A stretch of 37,873 bases of DNA, from contig NC_049985.1 of assembly GCF_000003815.2 (NCBI RefSeq), positions 18,070,988 to 18,108,860 on the forward strand. The letters are read 5' to 3'. The notes beneath the pieces were generated by a model. The model was not told the DNA's origin and searched no databases. It saw only the letters and a list, made by a program, of their open reading frames with translations. Position 1 is the first letter of the stretch. The number at the start of each line of letters is the position of its first letter. This document shows, in pieces, positions 1 through 10,352 of this stretch. The position numbers and the translations under genes are program-made. Source of the DNA: Branchiostoma floridae (taxonomy: Eukaryota; Chordata; Leptocardii; Amphioxiformes; Branchiostomatidae).

Positions 1-619
1 TAAGTTGTGACACCGCGCTAGTGCCCTTGTTGTACAGAGCGGAAGCCCTGGTCAAGTCTCTAGTGTCTCTAGTTTCTGTTCCTCTTTTCAGGTACACGTC
101 ACCGAGACTTTTCATCGCTTCTGTTTCTAACATGCTGTTGTCGTTTACTATTCCATCTACCATCAACTGTGCGTATCCAACCAGCACAGAGTCTGTGTTA
201 CCACCGGCAGCCCATTTCTTGTCCAGGACTTGACACTTTATAGCCACCTGTGCAGGTGTAACCGTCTGTTCAGTTGACTGCTCCAGACCCTGTGGCCCCT
301 TTGACGACACCCCTTGTAAAAGCCTCTCCGTGTATTCGTATCGGTGTTCTATACCTTCTCCCTGTTCCCGATGGTTACACCGGACCACAGCAGCCACGTA
401 AAGCGCCAAGGCCATGTTGAACTTCCCTACGTCCTTCCCGAGCCTTCCCTTCTCCAAGTTCACGTCGCCCAGACTTTTGAGCAGCTCCACTTCCGCCAGC
501 CTGTCCATGTCAGCCATGGCGTCCACCAGGGCACGGAGGTAGCCTGTCTCCGCACGGGCTAGTCCGTACCTCCTGCCCTTCGCGTCCGCCTCACGGAGTT
601 TCTCACAGACCCTCAACAT
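1..619 (-). CDS. TPR-repeat protein, 5' part (runs off the window)
   Basis: An uninterrupted frame of 206 codons runs leftward from an ATG at 619-617 to the window edge, so the C-terminus is outside. A stop lies in frame four codons upstream of this ATG, which supports the start. The protein is helical and charged. Two TPR-like helix pairs are visible, around residues 41-82 (core LAEVELLKSLGDVNLEKG) and 161-203 (core LETEAMKSLGDVYLKRG). Both contain the SLGDVYL-type box with a following ALxLY helix. I recognise this as the TPR architecture found in a large amphioxus family, where it is often joined to death-fold or NTPase domains; any partner domain here would be outside the window. TPR regions bind other proteins; the partner is unknown. 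No signal peptide is seen. It is divergent from the PhyH exons that start at 1067. Confidence 0.75.
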   Translation of the reverse strand, partial: MLRVCEKLREADAKGRRYGLARAETGYLRALVDAMADMDRLAEVELLKSLGDVNLEKGRLGKDVGKFNMALALYVAAVVRCNHREQGEGIEHRYEYTERLLQGVSSKGPQGLEQSTEQTVTPAQVAIKCQVLDKKWAAGGNTDSVLVGYAQLMVDGIVNDNSMLETEAMKSLGDVYLKRGTETRDTRDLTRASALYNKGTSAVSQL

Positions 620-1066
620 GGCGGACGGCTAAGAGAACACCTGTAAAACTGCTAATCTTCACCTTGCATTAGCTTCGTGAGTCACCACGAAAGCGGAAGT
701 CCCCAGGTGTGACGTCATCTGATAAGCGGGGGAGTCTGGGATGGGGGATTCCCCATTTGGAAGGTTCCATTGACAAATGATAGAGGAAAGATGGGGGACT
801 TTCGTCCTATTGTCCACTATAGCCTCATATGACTTGAAGGAATCAAAATTACTTTCGAAAATGAGGACGCTTATTAACGTTTTACGTGAGTTTCTCACCG
901 ACCCTCAACATGGCGGAATTGTGCAAAGAAACGGATGTCTGTAATAAACATTGGCACACTTCTACACCTTGACTAGCTTTTAGCTTTATCATATGAATGT
1001 AAAGAAATCCAAGTTCAATGTCGTTTAACATGAATGAATGAATGAAAGTGAACCATTGTTCTGCAG
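620..1066. other. Stretch without a recognised gene
   Basis: Between the TPR start and the first PhyH exon I see no convincing exon. It holds the short TPR-start copy at 887-917, a small (AATG)n run at about 1029-1045 and the acceptor of the PhyH exon. Upstream PhyH exons are not here. Confidence 0.6.
887..917 (-). repeat. Short copy of the TPR gene start
   Basis: About 30 bp around the TPR start codon (597-625) are repeated here almost exactly, including the Kozak context and ATG (911-909). The copy would encode only the first eight or so residues (MLRVGEKL) and then stops. It contains GGTGAG, a possible splice donor. It looks like another boundary-copying duplication. Confidence 0.6.
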
Positions 1067-1174
1067 GTGTGTTCTATATGGATGCCCGTTGACCCCGTTC
1101 CCATGGAGACGTGTGTGCAGTTCGTGCGCGGGTCGCAAGGGTGGGGCTGGTTCTACCCCAGGAAGTTGAGTGGG
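1067..1174 (+). CDS. Phytanoyl-CoA dioxygenase family protein, exon A (left part of a transposon-split exon)
   Basis: The exon follows a CTGCAG acceptor and reads in frame 0 with PhyH-family features: SIWMPVDPVP, then FVRGSQGWG, matching the family pattern 'S-W-ALDP...V-GSH-WG', then FYPRK. PhyH enzymes are non-haem Fe(II)/2-oxoglutarate dioxygenases that hydroxylate acyl-CoA or related substrates. The N-terminal half of the enzyme, with the first iron ligands (HxD), must lie in earlier exons that are not in this window, or is lost. The foldback element starts at 1168, inside this exon. The last seven bases before the GTAAGG donor at 1175 therefore come from the transposon end. The GSQ (usually GSH) is a change from the common family residue. 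Confidence 0.75.
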
Positions 1175-1560
1175 GTAAGGAGCGCTCCCGGTGCGAGCCA
1201 TATGGGGAGGACAGGCCGGGGAGAGTAGGCCGGGGAGAGGGGGCCAGACTGTACCATTGTACCTGTAGGGGAGAAAGCACAGCATTATTGCAATCACTTC
1301 TATGTCCTCTCAAACACATTTCTGGCTAGCTATGGCCCGTTTTGGAAGCTAAAATATGACATTTCTTGGATTACCACATACTTATGCTATGGCAAAGTCG
1401 GGACTCTTAGTTAAACAAAAAACAACAAAATTATATAAACCTCTAACAGCGACACCTACCGGAGTGAGTGTCCTTTCTTACTGTCTTGCAAAATCCTACA
1501 TTTTTACCGAACTAAAGGCCTCATCGACATTAAACTAAACATAGAAGTTTGTCCAAACTC
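1168..1560. repeat. Left unique terminal segment of the foldback element
   Basis: This is inverted and near-identical to 6590-7030. It holds no gene. The antisense frames through both copies are shadows of each other. Confidence 0.75.
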
Positions 1561-4475
1561 ATTTCAAGTGTACTAAAATGTCAACGCGTCGTACTTCAAG
1601 TGACAAATTTAACAGACAGCAAGGCGTAATAACGTCAGAGTGCCATAAAGTTGACATATGCGGTCATATGGAAGCCAGAGCGGGTTTCAACCATTTTAAT
1701 CGCATTAATAGCTTCATCGACAATAAACTAAACATACAACTTCAACCAAACTCTTTTCAATTACACCGGTGTGTCTACGCTACGTACTCAAAGTGACAAA
1801 TTTAACAGATATCAATGCGTAATGACGTCAGGGTACAATAAAGTTGACATATGCGGTCAGAAGGAAGTCAGGCCGGGTTTTCCATGCTATTGACCTAATT
1901 GAAAATTCATATACAATACACTAAACATACACCTTCTGTTTACACCGGAGTGTCTCCGCTACGTATTACTAGTCTCAAATTTAACAGACATCAATGCGTA
2001 ATGACGTCAGAGTGCCATAAAATTGACATATGCGGTCAGAAGAAAGTCAGGGCGGGTTTTCCACTGTTTTGACCTAATTCAAAAAGTCATAGACAATAAA
2101 CTAAACATAAAACTTCGACCAAACTCTTTTAAAGTACACCGGCGTGTCTACGCCACGTACTCAAGGTGACAAATTTAACAGACATCAATGCGTAATGACG
2201 TCGGGGTACCATAAAGTTGACAAGGAAATCATGGCGGGTTTTCCACTGTTCTCACCTAATTCAAAAAGTCATAGAGTGATAGACAATAAACTAAACATAA
2301 AACTTCGACCAAACTCTTTTTCATTACACCGGTGTGTCTACGCTACGCATTCAAAGTGACAAATTTAACAGACATCAATACATGTACGTAATGACGTCAG
2401 GGTACCATAAAGTTGACATATGCGCTCAGAAGGAAGTCAGGGCGGGTTTTCCACTGTTTTGACCTAGTTCATCAAGCCATAGACAATAAACTAAATATAC
2501 AACTTCGGCCAAACTCTTTTTCATTACACCGGTGTGTCTAGGTTACGTACTCAAAGTGACAAATTTAACAGACATTAATGCGTAATGACGTCAGGGTACC
2601 ATAAAGTTGACAAGGAAATCATGGCGGGTTTTCCACTGTTTTGACCTAATTCAAAAAGTCATAGACAATAAACTAAACATACAACTTCGACCAAACTCTT
2701 TCCATTTACACCGGGGTGTTGACGCTACGTACTCAAAGTGACAAATTTAACAGACATCAATGCGTAATGACGTCAGGGTACCATAAAGTTGACAAGGAAA
2801 TCATGGAGGGTTTTCCACTGTTTTGACCTAATTGAAAGGGTCATTGACAATAAAGCAAACATACAACTTCGACCGAACTCTTTTAGATTACACCAGTGTG
2901 TCTACGCCACGTACTCAAAGTGACAAATCTAACAGACATCAATACGTAATGACGTCAGGGTACCATAAAGTTGACATATGCGCTCAGAAGGAAGTCAGGG
3001 CGGATTTTCCACTGTTTTGACCTTATTTAAAAAGTGATAGACAATAAACTAAACATACAACTTCGACTAGTCTCTTTTCAAATACACCGATGTGTCTGCG
3101 CAACGTTCTCCAAGTGACAAATTTAACAGACATCAATGCGTAATGACGTCAGGGTACCATAAAGTTGACATATGTGATCTTAGGGACACCAGAGCGTTAT
3201 TTTCACCCATTGACCCCAATGAAAAGCTTCATAGACAATAAACTAGACATACAACTTCAACCAGACTCATTGTGGTCACACCGGACGTCGACTGACTATG
3301 CTACGTACCCTAAGTCACAAAATTAAAAGATAGCAAGGCGTAATGACTTGAGGGTGCCACAAAGTTGACACATGCGGCCATAGGGAAGTAAGTGCGGGGT
3401 TTCCACACTATTGACCTAATTTTGAAAAATCATAGACATTAGATAGAAAGAGTTTGGTCGAAGATGTATGTTTAATACGCTACGTACTTGTGTGTCTACG
3501 CCACGTAATCAAAGTGACAAATTTAACAGACATCAAATTGAATACGTAATGACGTCAGGGTACAATAAAGTTAAAATATGCGGTAAGAATGAAGTCAGGG
3601 CGGCTTTTCCACTGTTTTGACCTAGTTCAAAAAGCCATAGACAATAAACTAAACATAAAACTTTGGCTAGACTCTTTCCATTTACACCGGTGTGTCTTTG
3701 CTATGTAATCAAAGTGACAAAATCAACAGACATCAATGCGTAATGACGTCAGGGTACCATAAAGTTGACATATGCGCTCAGAAGGAAGTCAGGGCGGGTT
3801 TTCCACTGTTTTGACCTTATTTATAAAGTCATAGACAATAAACTAAACATACAACTTCGACCAAACTCTTTTTCATTACACCTGTGTGTCGTCGCTACGT
3901 ACTCAAAGTGACAAATTTAACAGAAATCAATGCGAAATGACGCCAAGGTACAAAAAAGTTGACATATGCGCTCAGAAGGAAGTCAGGCCGGATTTTCCAC
4001 TGTTTTGACCTAGTTCATAAAGCCATAGACAATAAACTAAACATAAAACTTCGACCAAACTCTTCCATCACACCGGTGTGTCTCCGCTACGTACTCAAAG
4101 TGACAAATTTAACAGACATGAATGGGTAATGACGTCAGGGTACCATAAAGTTGACATATGCGCTCAGAAGGAAGTCAGGGCGGGGTTTCCACTGTTTTGA
4201 CCTAATTGAAAGGGTCATTGACAATAAAGTAAACATACAACTTCGACCAAACTCTTTCCATTTATACCGGCGTGTCTACGTTATCACCTTAGTGACAAAT
4301 TTAACAGACATCAATGGGTAATGACGTCAGGGTACCATAAAGTTGACATATGCGCTCAGAAGGAGGTCATGGCGCGTTTTCCATCGTTTTGACCTAATTG
4401 AAAGGGTCATTGACAATGAAGTAAACATACAACTTCGACCAGACTCTTTCTATGACCTCATGACGCATTGGTGTC
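1561..4475 (+). repeat. Left tandem array of the foldback element
   Basis: Around 13-15 copies of a unit of about 180-205 bp. Landmarks in each unit are GACAATAAACTAAACATA, ACACCGGTGTGTC, CAAAGTGACAAATTTAACAG, AATGACGTCAGGGTACC, AAAGTTGACATATG and TTTTCCACTGTTTTGACC. Some units lack the CATATGCGCTCAGAAGG part and are shorter. A short inverted fragment interrupts the array at about 3440-3475. Small frames read along it are repeat translations and not genes. Confidence 0.85.
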
Positions 4476-5043
4476 NNNNNNNNNNNNNNNNNNNNNNNNN
4501 NNNNNNNNNNNNNNNNNNNNNNNNNNNNNNNNNNNNNNNNNNNNNNNNNNNNNNNNNNNNNNNNNNNNNNNNNNNNNNNNNNNNNNNNNNNNNNNNNNNN
4601 NNNNNNNNNNNNNNNNNNNNNNNNNNNNNNNNNNNNNNNNNNNNNNNNNNNNNNNNNNNNNNNNNNNNNNNNNNNNNNNNNNNNNNNNNNNNNNNNNNNN
4701 NNNNNNNNNNNNNNNNNNNNNNNNNNNNNNNNNNNNNNNNNNNNNNNNNNNNNNNNNNNNNNNNNNNNNNNNNNNNNNNNNNNNNNNNNNNNNNNNNNNN
4801 NNNNNNNNNNNNNNNNNNNNNNNNNNNNNNNNNNNNNNNNNNNNNNNNNNNNNNNNNNNNNNNNNNNNNNNNNNNNNNNNNNNNNNNNNNNNNNNNNNNN
4901 NNNNNNNNNNNNNNNNNNNNNNNNNNNNNNNNNNNNNNNNNNNNNNNNNNNNNNNNNNNNNNNNNNNNNNNNNNNNNNNNNNNNNNNNNNNNNNNNNNNN
5001 NNNNNNNNNNNNNNNNNNNNNNNNNNNNNNNNNNNNNNNNNNN
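4476..5043. other. Assembly gap inside the foldback element
   Basis: 568 N. The true length and content, including any transposase, are unknown. Confidence 0.99.
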
Positions 5044-6590
5044 GTACGTAGTGCTGGAGCAGAGCGACGTGACTGATGAAAAAGAGTTTGGTCGAAGTTG
5101 TATGTTTAGTTTATTGTCGATGAAGCTTTATGAGCTGGGTCAAAACAGTGGAAAACCCGCCCTGACTTCCTTCTGAGCGCATATGTCAACTTTATGGTAC
5201 CCTGACGTCATTACGTATTGATGTCTGTTAAATTTGTCACTTTCAGTACATAACGTAGACACCCCGGTGTAAATGGAAAGAGTTTGGTCGAAGTTGTATG
5301 TTTACTTTATTGTCAATGACCCTTTCAATTAGGTCAAAACGATGGAAACTCCGCCATGACCTCCTTCTGAGCGCATATGTCAACTTTATGGTACCCTGAC
5401 GTCATTACGCATTGATGTCTGTTAAATTTGTCACTTTGAGTACGTGGCGTAGACACACTGGTGTAATCTAAAAGAGTTCGGTCGAAGTTGTATGTTTGCT
5501 TTATTGTCAATGACCCTTTCAATTAGGTCAAAACAGTGGAAACCCCGCCATGATTTCCTTGTCAACTTTATGGTACCCTGACGTCATTACGCATTGATGT
5601 CTGTTAAATTTGTCACTTTGAGTACGTAGCGTCAACACACCGGTGTAAATGGAAAGAGTTTGGTCGAAGTTGTATGTTTACTTTATTGTCAATGACCCTT
5701 TCAATTAGGTCAAAACAGTGGAAAACCCGCCATGATTTCCTTGTCAACTTTATGGTACCCTGACGTCATTACGCATTGATGTCTGTTAAATTTGTCACTT
5801 TGAGTACGTGGCGTAGACACACCGGTGTGATGAAAAAGAGTTTGGTCGAAGTTGTATGTTTAGTTTGTTGTCTATGGCTTTATGAACTAGGTCAAAACAG
5901 TGGAAAATCCGGCCTGACTTCCTTCTGAGCGCATATGTCAACTTTATGGTACCCTGACGTCATTACGTACTTGTATTGATGTCTGTTAAATTTGTCACTT
6001 TGACTACGTAACGTAGACACACCGGTGTGATGAAAAAGAGTTTGGTCGAAGTTGTATGTTTAGTTTATTGTCTATGGCTTTATGAACTAGGTCAAAACAG
6101 TGGAAAATCCGGCCTGACTTCCTTCTGAGCGCATATGTCAACTTTATGGTACCCTGACGTCATTACGTACATGTATTGATGTCTGTTAAATTTGTCACTT
6201 TGAATACGTAGCGTAGACACCCCTGTGTAAATGGAAAGAGTTTGGTCGAAGTTGTATGTTTACTTTATTGTCAATGACCCTTTCAATTAGGTCAAAACAG
6301 TGGAAAACCCGCCATGATTTCCTTGTCAACTTTATGGTACCCTGACGTCATTACGCATTGATATCTGTTAAATTTGTCACTTTGAGTACGTAGCGTAGAC
6401 ACACCGGTATAAATGGAAAGAGTTTGGTCGAATTTGTATGTTTAGTTTATTGTCGATGAAGCTTTATGAGCTAGGTCAAAACAGTGGAAAAGCCGCCCTG
6501 ACTTCCTTCTGAGCGCATATGTCAACTTTACTTTACCCTGACTTTATTACGCCTTGCTGTCTGTTAAATTTGTCACTTGAAGTACGACGC
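5044..6590 (-). repeat. Right tandem array of the foldback element
   Basis: About 8 copies of the same unit as the left array in opposite orientation. The order of unit variants does not mirror the left array exactly, so the arms have evolved by separate unit gain and loss. Confidence 0.85.
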
Positions 6591-7030
6591 GTTGACATTT
6601 TAGTACACTTGAAATGAGTTTGGACAAACTTCTATGTTTAGTTTAATGTCGATGAGGCTTTTAGTTCGGTAAAAATGTAGGATTTTGCAAGACAGTAAGA
6701 AAGGACACTCACTCCGGTAGGTGCCGCTGTTAGAGGTTTATATAATTTTGTTGTTTTTTGTTTAACTAAGAGTCCCGACTTTGCCATAGCATAAGTATGT
6801 GGTAATCCAAGAAATGTCATATTCTAGCTTCCAAAACGGGCCCTAGCTAGCCAGAAATTTGTTTTAGAGGACACAGATGTGATTGCAATACTACTGTGCT
6901 TTCCCCCCTACACGTACAATGTTTCCCCCCTACACGTACAATGGTACAGTCTGGTCCCCTCTCCCCGGCCTACTCTCCCCGGCCTGTCCTCCCCATATGG
7001 CTGGCACCGGGAGCGCTCCTTACCCAGATG
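6590..7030. repeat. Right unique terminal segment of the foldback element
   Basis: Inverted copy of 1168-1560. It ends in CTCCTTACCCAG at 7027, which is a usable splice acceptor next to the resumed PhyH reading frame. Confidence 0.75.
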
Positions 7031-7156
7031 AGGAAGTTCGCCACCACGCTCAACTACAGTTTGACGGGGGCCGACACAGGCAGCAAGACTTTCCGGGATG
7101 TCCCGGATATAGACGGGGACAGGGAAAAGTACGATATCCTCACCTGGGACGTGCAG
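7028..7156 (+). CDS. Phytanoyl-CoA dioxygenase family protein, exon B (right part of the split exon)
   Basis: The exon follows a CCCAG acceptor, stays in frame 0 and ends at a CAG|GTATG donor. After the 8-bp target duplicate (7031-7038) it reads KFATTLNYSLTGADTG and then DVPDIDGDREKYDILTWDVQ. This matches the family segment before the distal metal-binding motif, which usually reads 'DI-W-M-PGD'. Excising the transposon together with one target copy would give the usual PRKF junction of the family. Splicing from 1174 to 7028 instead gives an in-frame six-residue insertion (LSGMRK). Confidence 0.75.
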
Positions 7157-7389
7157 GTATGTTTCACCTGGTCAAGTCCTGATCGATATACATGTACATG
7201 CATATATAAATGCATACAAATATAAGAAACGTGCACGATGCGCCGTCGTTTTCTGTTCTAAGCTGTTCTGACCACGGCACGTGACGTCTCGCGGTCTGAG
7301 TGATTGGTCATTCGAAACTGAGGAAGGCCGAAGTTTCTTGGTGTCGCCGGAACTCAGTTTAGCTGTTTACAAGGTGATGTTGTTTATCT

Positions 7390-7503
7390 ATCTATTTGTT
7401 TGTTTGTTTGTAGCCCGGAGACTGCATCGCCCACGAACCCGTCCCCGGCCCTGCCCAGAGTTGTTTACTGTGTGACGTAGTTTGTTTGTTTGTTTGTTTG
7501 TAG
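7390..7503 (+). repeat. (TTTG)n and a decayed copy of the exon C start
   Basis: A (TTTG)n-TAG acceptor followed by CCCGGAGACTGCATCG at 7412 repeats the acceptor and first bases of exon C, which starts at 7504 after a second (TTTG)n-TAG. The copied exon is internally deleted (CCCACGAACCCGTCC joins two separated parts of exon C) and then runs into stops. Confidence 0.75.
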
Positions 7504-7657
7504 CCCGGAGACTGTATCGTGTTCCACATGAAGACCCTACACGGCGCGCCCGCCAACCCGTCCCTGTCTCTGCGCAGGCGCGTGGTCTCCACACGGTGGG
7601 TGGGAGATGACGCAGTGCTGGCCGAGAGGCCCTGGGAAGTCTCTCCGCCAATCACAG
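7504..7657 (+). CDS. Phytanoyl-CoA dioxygenase family protein, exon C (distal active site)
   Basis: The exon reads PGDCIVFHMKTLHGAPAN, SLSLRRRVVSTRWVGDDA and RPWEVSPPITG. PGD-IxFHxxTLHGA carries the distal iron-binding histidine (TLHGA), and RRR-x-STRW carries the 2-oxoglutarate-binding arginine. Both are intact, so this part of the enzyme looks functional. The exon ends in phase 1 at ACAG|GTGAGT. That donor and its preceding bases are repeated in the downstream minisatellite. Confidence 0.85.
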
Positions 7658-7885
7658 GTGAGTTTGGGAAGTCTCTCCACCAATCACAGGTGAGTTTGGG
7701 AAGTCTCTCCGCCAATCACAGGTGAGTTTGGGAAGTCTCTCCGCCAATCACAGGTGAGTTTGGGAAGTCTCGCCGCCAATCATAGGTGAGTTTGTGAAGT
7801 CTTTCAACCAATCACAGGTCAGTTGGGGAAGTCTCTCCACCAATCACAAGTGAGTTTGGGAAGTCTCTCCACCAATCACAGGTGG
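7634..7885 (+). repeat. 34-bp minisatellite copying the exon C donor
   Basis: Seven units of about 34 bp. Each contains GGGAAGTCTCTCCGCCAATC followed by ACAGGTGAGTTT, that is, the last bases of exon C plus the splice donor. The first unit is the real exon end. Later units are degenerate (for example CATAGGTGAG, CACAAGTGAG). Confidence 0.85.
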
Positions 7886-8073
7886 GCTATCACTGGAGTT
7901 TCGAGTCGGCGTTTGTCCCCTTTGCGTCGGAGAAATGTGGAGAAGTTTCAAGAGAATTTCTCAGGTGGAATGAATCTATAAATATTGTACATAGCGTTTG
8001 TCTTCTCTGTCATGGCCAGTGGAAGAGTGGAGCTCTTCAGTGAGCTGAACTGACCATGTTCTGTCCTCCACAG

Positions 8074-8138
8074 GGGGTCTTACATTCGGCGACAAGATGG
8101 CGTGCGACACCTTCCCGCTCATCTGGAAGCGAGACTGA
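8074..8138 (+). CDS. Phytanoyl-CoA dioxygenase family protein, last exon
   Basis: The exon follows CTCCACAG, completes the phase-1 glycine codon and reads GLTFGDKMACDTFPLIWKRD before TGA at 8136-8138. This is the usual C-terminus of the bacterial-type PhyH/PHYHD1 branch ('GDPLD---FPLVW'). Confidence 0.8.
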
Positions 8139-8655
8139 GACTGACAAACTTTCTATCAATACGTCATCTCCAAGCAGATGTTGGAAGTAATGCCGTCAGT
8201 CCATACTTTTTAGCGCAACAATTGATGAGAAGACGTGATGACGACACACTCATGCCCATAGCTTATGTTCGTGTCGTCATCAAAACAAAAGACTTTACAA
8301 AAGTACATAGAAACAAAAAAGACAAGCAAAGCACCAGAAGTAATGTGAGATAAACAGCAAAGCTGCCAAACTCATATAGAATTTAAGAAAAATGATATTT
8401 GTATACAGGTAAATTGTTTGCCGGTTCCGTATTTTATTGATTTTTTATTCTTTAACTTGATCATAACAAGTAGCTATGATAATTTTGAAATATTGATAAT
8501 AATAATACAACTGTGCAATGGCGGTCAGAAGCGTAAAAGCGTATATATCGATCACCCTTTAACAAGGAACTATCTCCTTAATCCACATGAAATAAATCAA
8601 ATAAAGCAGCATATAAAATATATACTATATCGACCTGGAATGTGAACAAATGCTA
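8139..8655. other. PhyH 3' flank without other genes
   Basis: AT-rich, non-coding sequence after the PhyH stop. AATAAA-type signals occur (for example near 8590 and 8600). No other gene is visible. Confidence 0.5.
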
Positions 8656-8659
8656 CAAA

Positions 8660-9178
8660 GACAATAGTTAATATATATCTGCTGTAAGGCCGGTGTAGCA
8701 GACCATGTGTGAGAGTCACCATTATGTACACCTGCCCTTATATGGAATATCTGCTGTAAGATCGGTGTAGCAGACTGTGTGTAAGAGTCACCATTATATA
8801 CACCTGCCCTTATATGGAATATCTGCTGTAAGACCGGTGTAGCAGACTGTGTGTGAGAGTCACCATTATGTACATCTGCCCTTATATGGAATGCTTGCTG
8901 TAAGGCCGGTGTAACAGACTCTGTGTGAGAGTTATCATTATGTACACCTGCCCTTATATGGAATATCTGCTGCAAGACCGATGTAACAGACTGTGTGTGA
9001 GAGTCACCATTATGTACACCTGCCCTTATATGGAATATCTGCTGCAAGACCGATGTAACAGACTGTGTGTGAGAGTCACCATTATGTACACCTGCCCTTA
9101 TATGGAATGTTTGCTGTAGGACCGGTGTAACAGACTGTGTGTGAGAGTCACCATTTTGTACACCTGCCCTTATAAGTC
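8660..9178. repeat. 72-bp minisatellite
   Basis: Seven units of about 72 bp with landmarks ATCTGCTGTAAG, CGGTGTAGCAGAC, GTGTGAGAGTCACCATTATG and CACCTGCCCTTATATGG. The period is a multiple of three, so frames stay open on both strands. These repeat peptides are not genes. Confidence 0.85.
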
Positions 9179-9261
9179 AAACACGTAAATAGATAACGTA
9201 TCCTGGGGTCAATAACCCAAGAACACAGTCACGGCAGTAGTAATAAGGGTGAACCAGACGA

Positions 9262-9340
9262 ATTCATGCAAATGAGATGCAAATGTATTCATGAGATGCA
9301 AATGTATTCATGAGATGCAAATGCATTCATGAGATGTAAA
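9262..9340. repeat. Tandem repeat with octamer-like ATGCAAAT
   Basis: Four to five short units of GAGATGCAAATGTATTCAT type. Each contains ATGCAAAT, the POU-factor octamer sequence. Any regulatory role is only a possibility. Confidence 0.7.
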
Positions 9341-9344
9341 TTTA

Positions 9345-9540
9345 TGCAAGGTATTAATTTATTCATAACTAAGAATTAATTTATTCATAACTAAGAATTA
9401 ATTTATTCATAACTAAGAATTAATTTATTCATAACTAAGAATTAATTTATTCATAACTAAGAATTAATTTATTCATAACCAAGAATTAATTTATTCATAA
9501 CTAAGAATTAATGTATTCATAACTAAGAATTGAACAGAAT
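9345..9540. repeat. 23-bp AT-rich tandem repeat
   Basis: Eight units of AAGAATTAATTTATTCATAACT type. Non-coding. Confidence 0.8.
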
Positions 9541-9554
9541 TAAAGTTCATAATT

Positions 9555-9745
9555 GTATTAGTTAGTCAAAACACAGGTGCACACGACACATGGCTCGATA
9601 GAGGGCGCTCTGATGTACAGTTAGGTAAAACTCAAGTGCACACGACATTTGGCTCGATAGGTGGCGCTGTGATGTACAGTTAGGCAAAACACAGATGCAC
9701 ACTGCACACGAATGGATAGGGGGCGCTCTGGTGTGCAGTTACGGA
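9555..9745. repeat. Three-unit repeat, inverted partner of 13010-13240
   Basis: Three units of about 65 bp, each with GTTAGGCAAAACACAGGTGC, CACAC and GATAGGGGGCGCTCTG parts. The same units occur reverse-complemented in the polymerase intron. The two clusters enclose the unidentified spliced gene and the divergent promoter. Confidence 0.75.
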
Positions 9746-10068
9746 AAAAATGATATGGAAACTAAGTTAGGAAAGTCAGCTGTAATTTCATAGTTAGGCT
9801 ACATTGAATAATAACGACACAATAACTTATTTATTAAAATTTATCAACGATCTGTGAGATGCGTCATATCATAGCGTTCTAGCTTAGAGATGTACATGTT
9901 TGCAACACGCTTTAAAAGGTCTTATGCATCCACGGACAATACCTTTTGTCTATTCACAGACAATGTCTTTTGTCATTCTATGCATTTGCCTTGCCTTACA
10001 AACCTAGCAGCTACACTACACTAAATAAGTAAGCACACCAAGCCTGGTCAATTTCTCTCATATGTGTT

Positions 10069-10074
10069 TTTATT
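10069..10074 (-). terminator. Poly(A) signal AATAAA of the leftward spliced gene
   Basis: AATAAA on the minus strand, about 34 bp after the stop codon at 10110-10108. Confidence 0.6.
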
Positions 10075-10107
10075 CATAAATGTTCAATAAAAAATCTTGA
10101 TAATCAA

Positions 10108-10211
10108 TTACATGGACATGCCATCTGAGTTGTCATCGTCATCCGAGATCGTGATGACACTGTCCGAACTGACAGTGATGATGCTGTTGTCATCACTGTC
10201 GCTGTCACTAT
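10108..10211 (-). CDS. Unidentified acidic protein, last exon (SUMO-interaction-like tail)
   Basis: The acceptor TTTTTCAG precedes this exon, which enters in phase 1 and ends at TAA. The 34-residue tail starts DSDSDSDDNS and holds two hydrophobic cores next to acidic or serine residues, IITVSSDS and VITISDDDD. These fit the SUMO-interaction motif pattern (V/I-V/I-x-V/I plus acidic run), as in the DAXX C-terminus. No homologue was recognised; the SIM reading is inference from pattern only. Confidence 0.6.
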
Positions 10212-10352
10212 CTGAAAAACAATTAAAAAGAAAAAAACGATCGTATTACAATCACATTTAAGGAGGGGGAACATTAAGATGATAGAATCAATGAAAAGTA
10301 TACAAAAAACAACAACAACAACAAAGAAAGAAGACAAAATATGAAAACTTAC

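Larger units (their letters stand above)
1168..7030. mobile_element. Foldback-type DNA transposon inserted in a PhyH exon
   Basis: The element is bounded by perfect 8-bp direct repeats AGGAAGTT at 1160-1167 and 7031-7038. Its arms are inverted repeats: GGGTAAGGAGCGCTCCCGG at 1172-1191 is found reverse-complemented at the right end, ending near 7026, and the similarity runs inward through about 400 bp of unique terminal sequence into the arrays. The outermost five bases of the two ends differ. Long inverted arms made of tandem subrepeats are the hallmark of foldback (FB/Galileo-like) elements. An 8-bp target duplication fits hAT or P-like transposases. No transposase frame is visible, but 568 N at the centre could hide one. 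The right terminal region has an extra 23-bp tandem copy at 6903-6948. Confidence 0.8.

Noticed and set aside
1025-1329. Frames on both strands in the left end of the foldback element
   Set aside because: They overlap the PhyH exon and terminal inverted repeat, and reappear mirrored at 6883-7225. Not conserved protein.
4343-5176. 277-residue frame across the first gap
   Set aside because: It consists almost wholly of N and array sequence.
8625-9119. Repeat-peptide frames on both strands; possible CRISPR-like array
   Set aside because: The period is 72 bp with no conserved-repeat/variable-spacer pattern, in a eukaryotic genome. Open frames follow from a period divisible by three.
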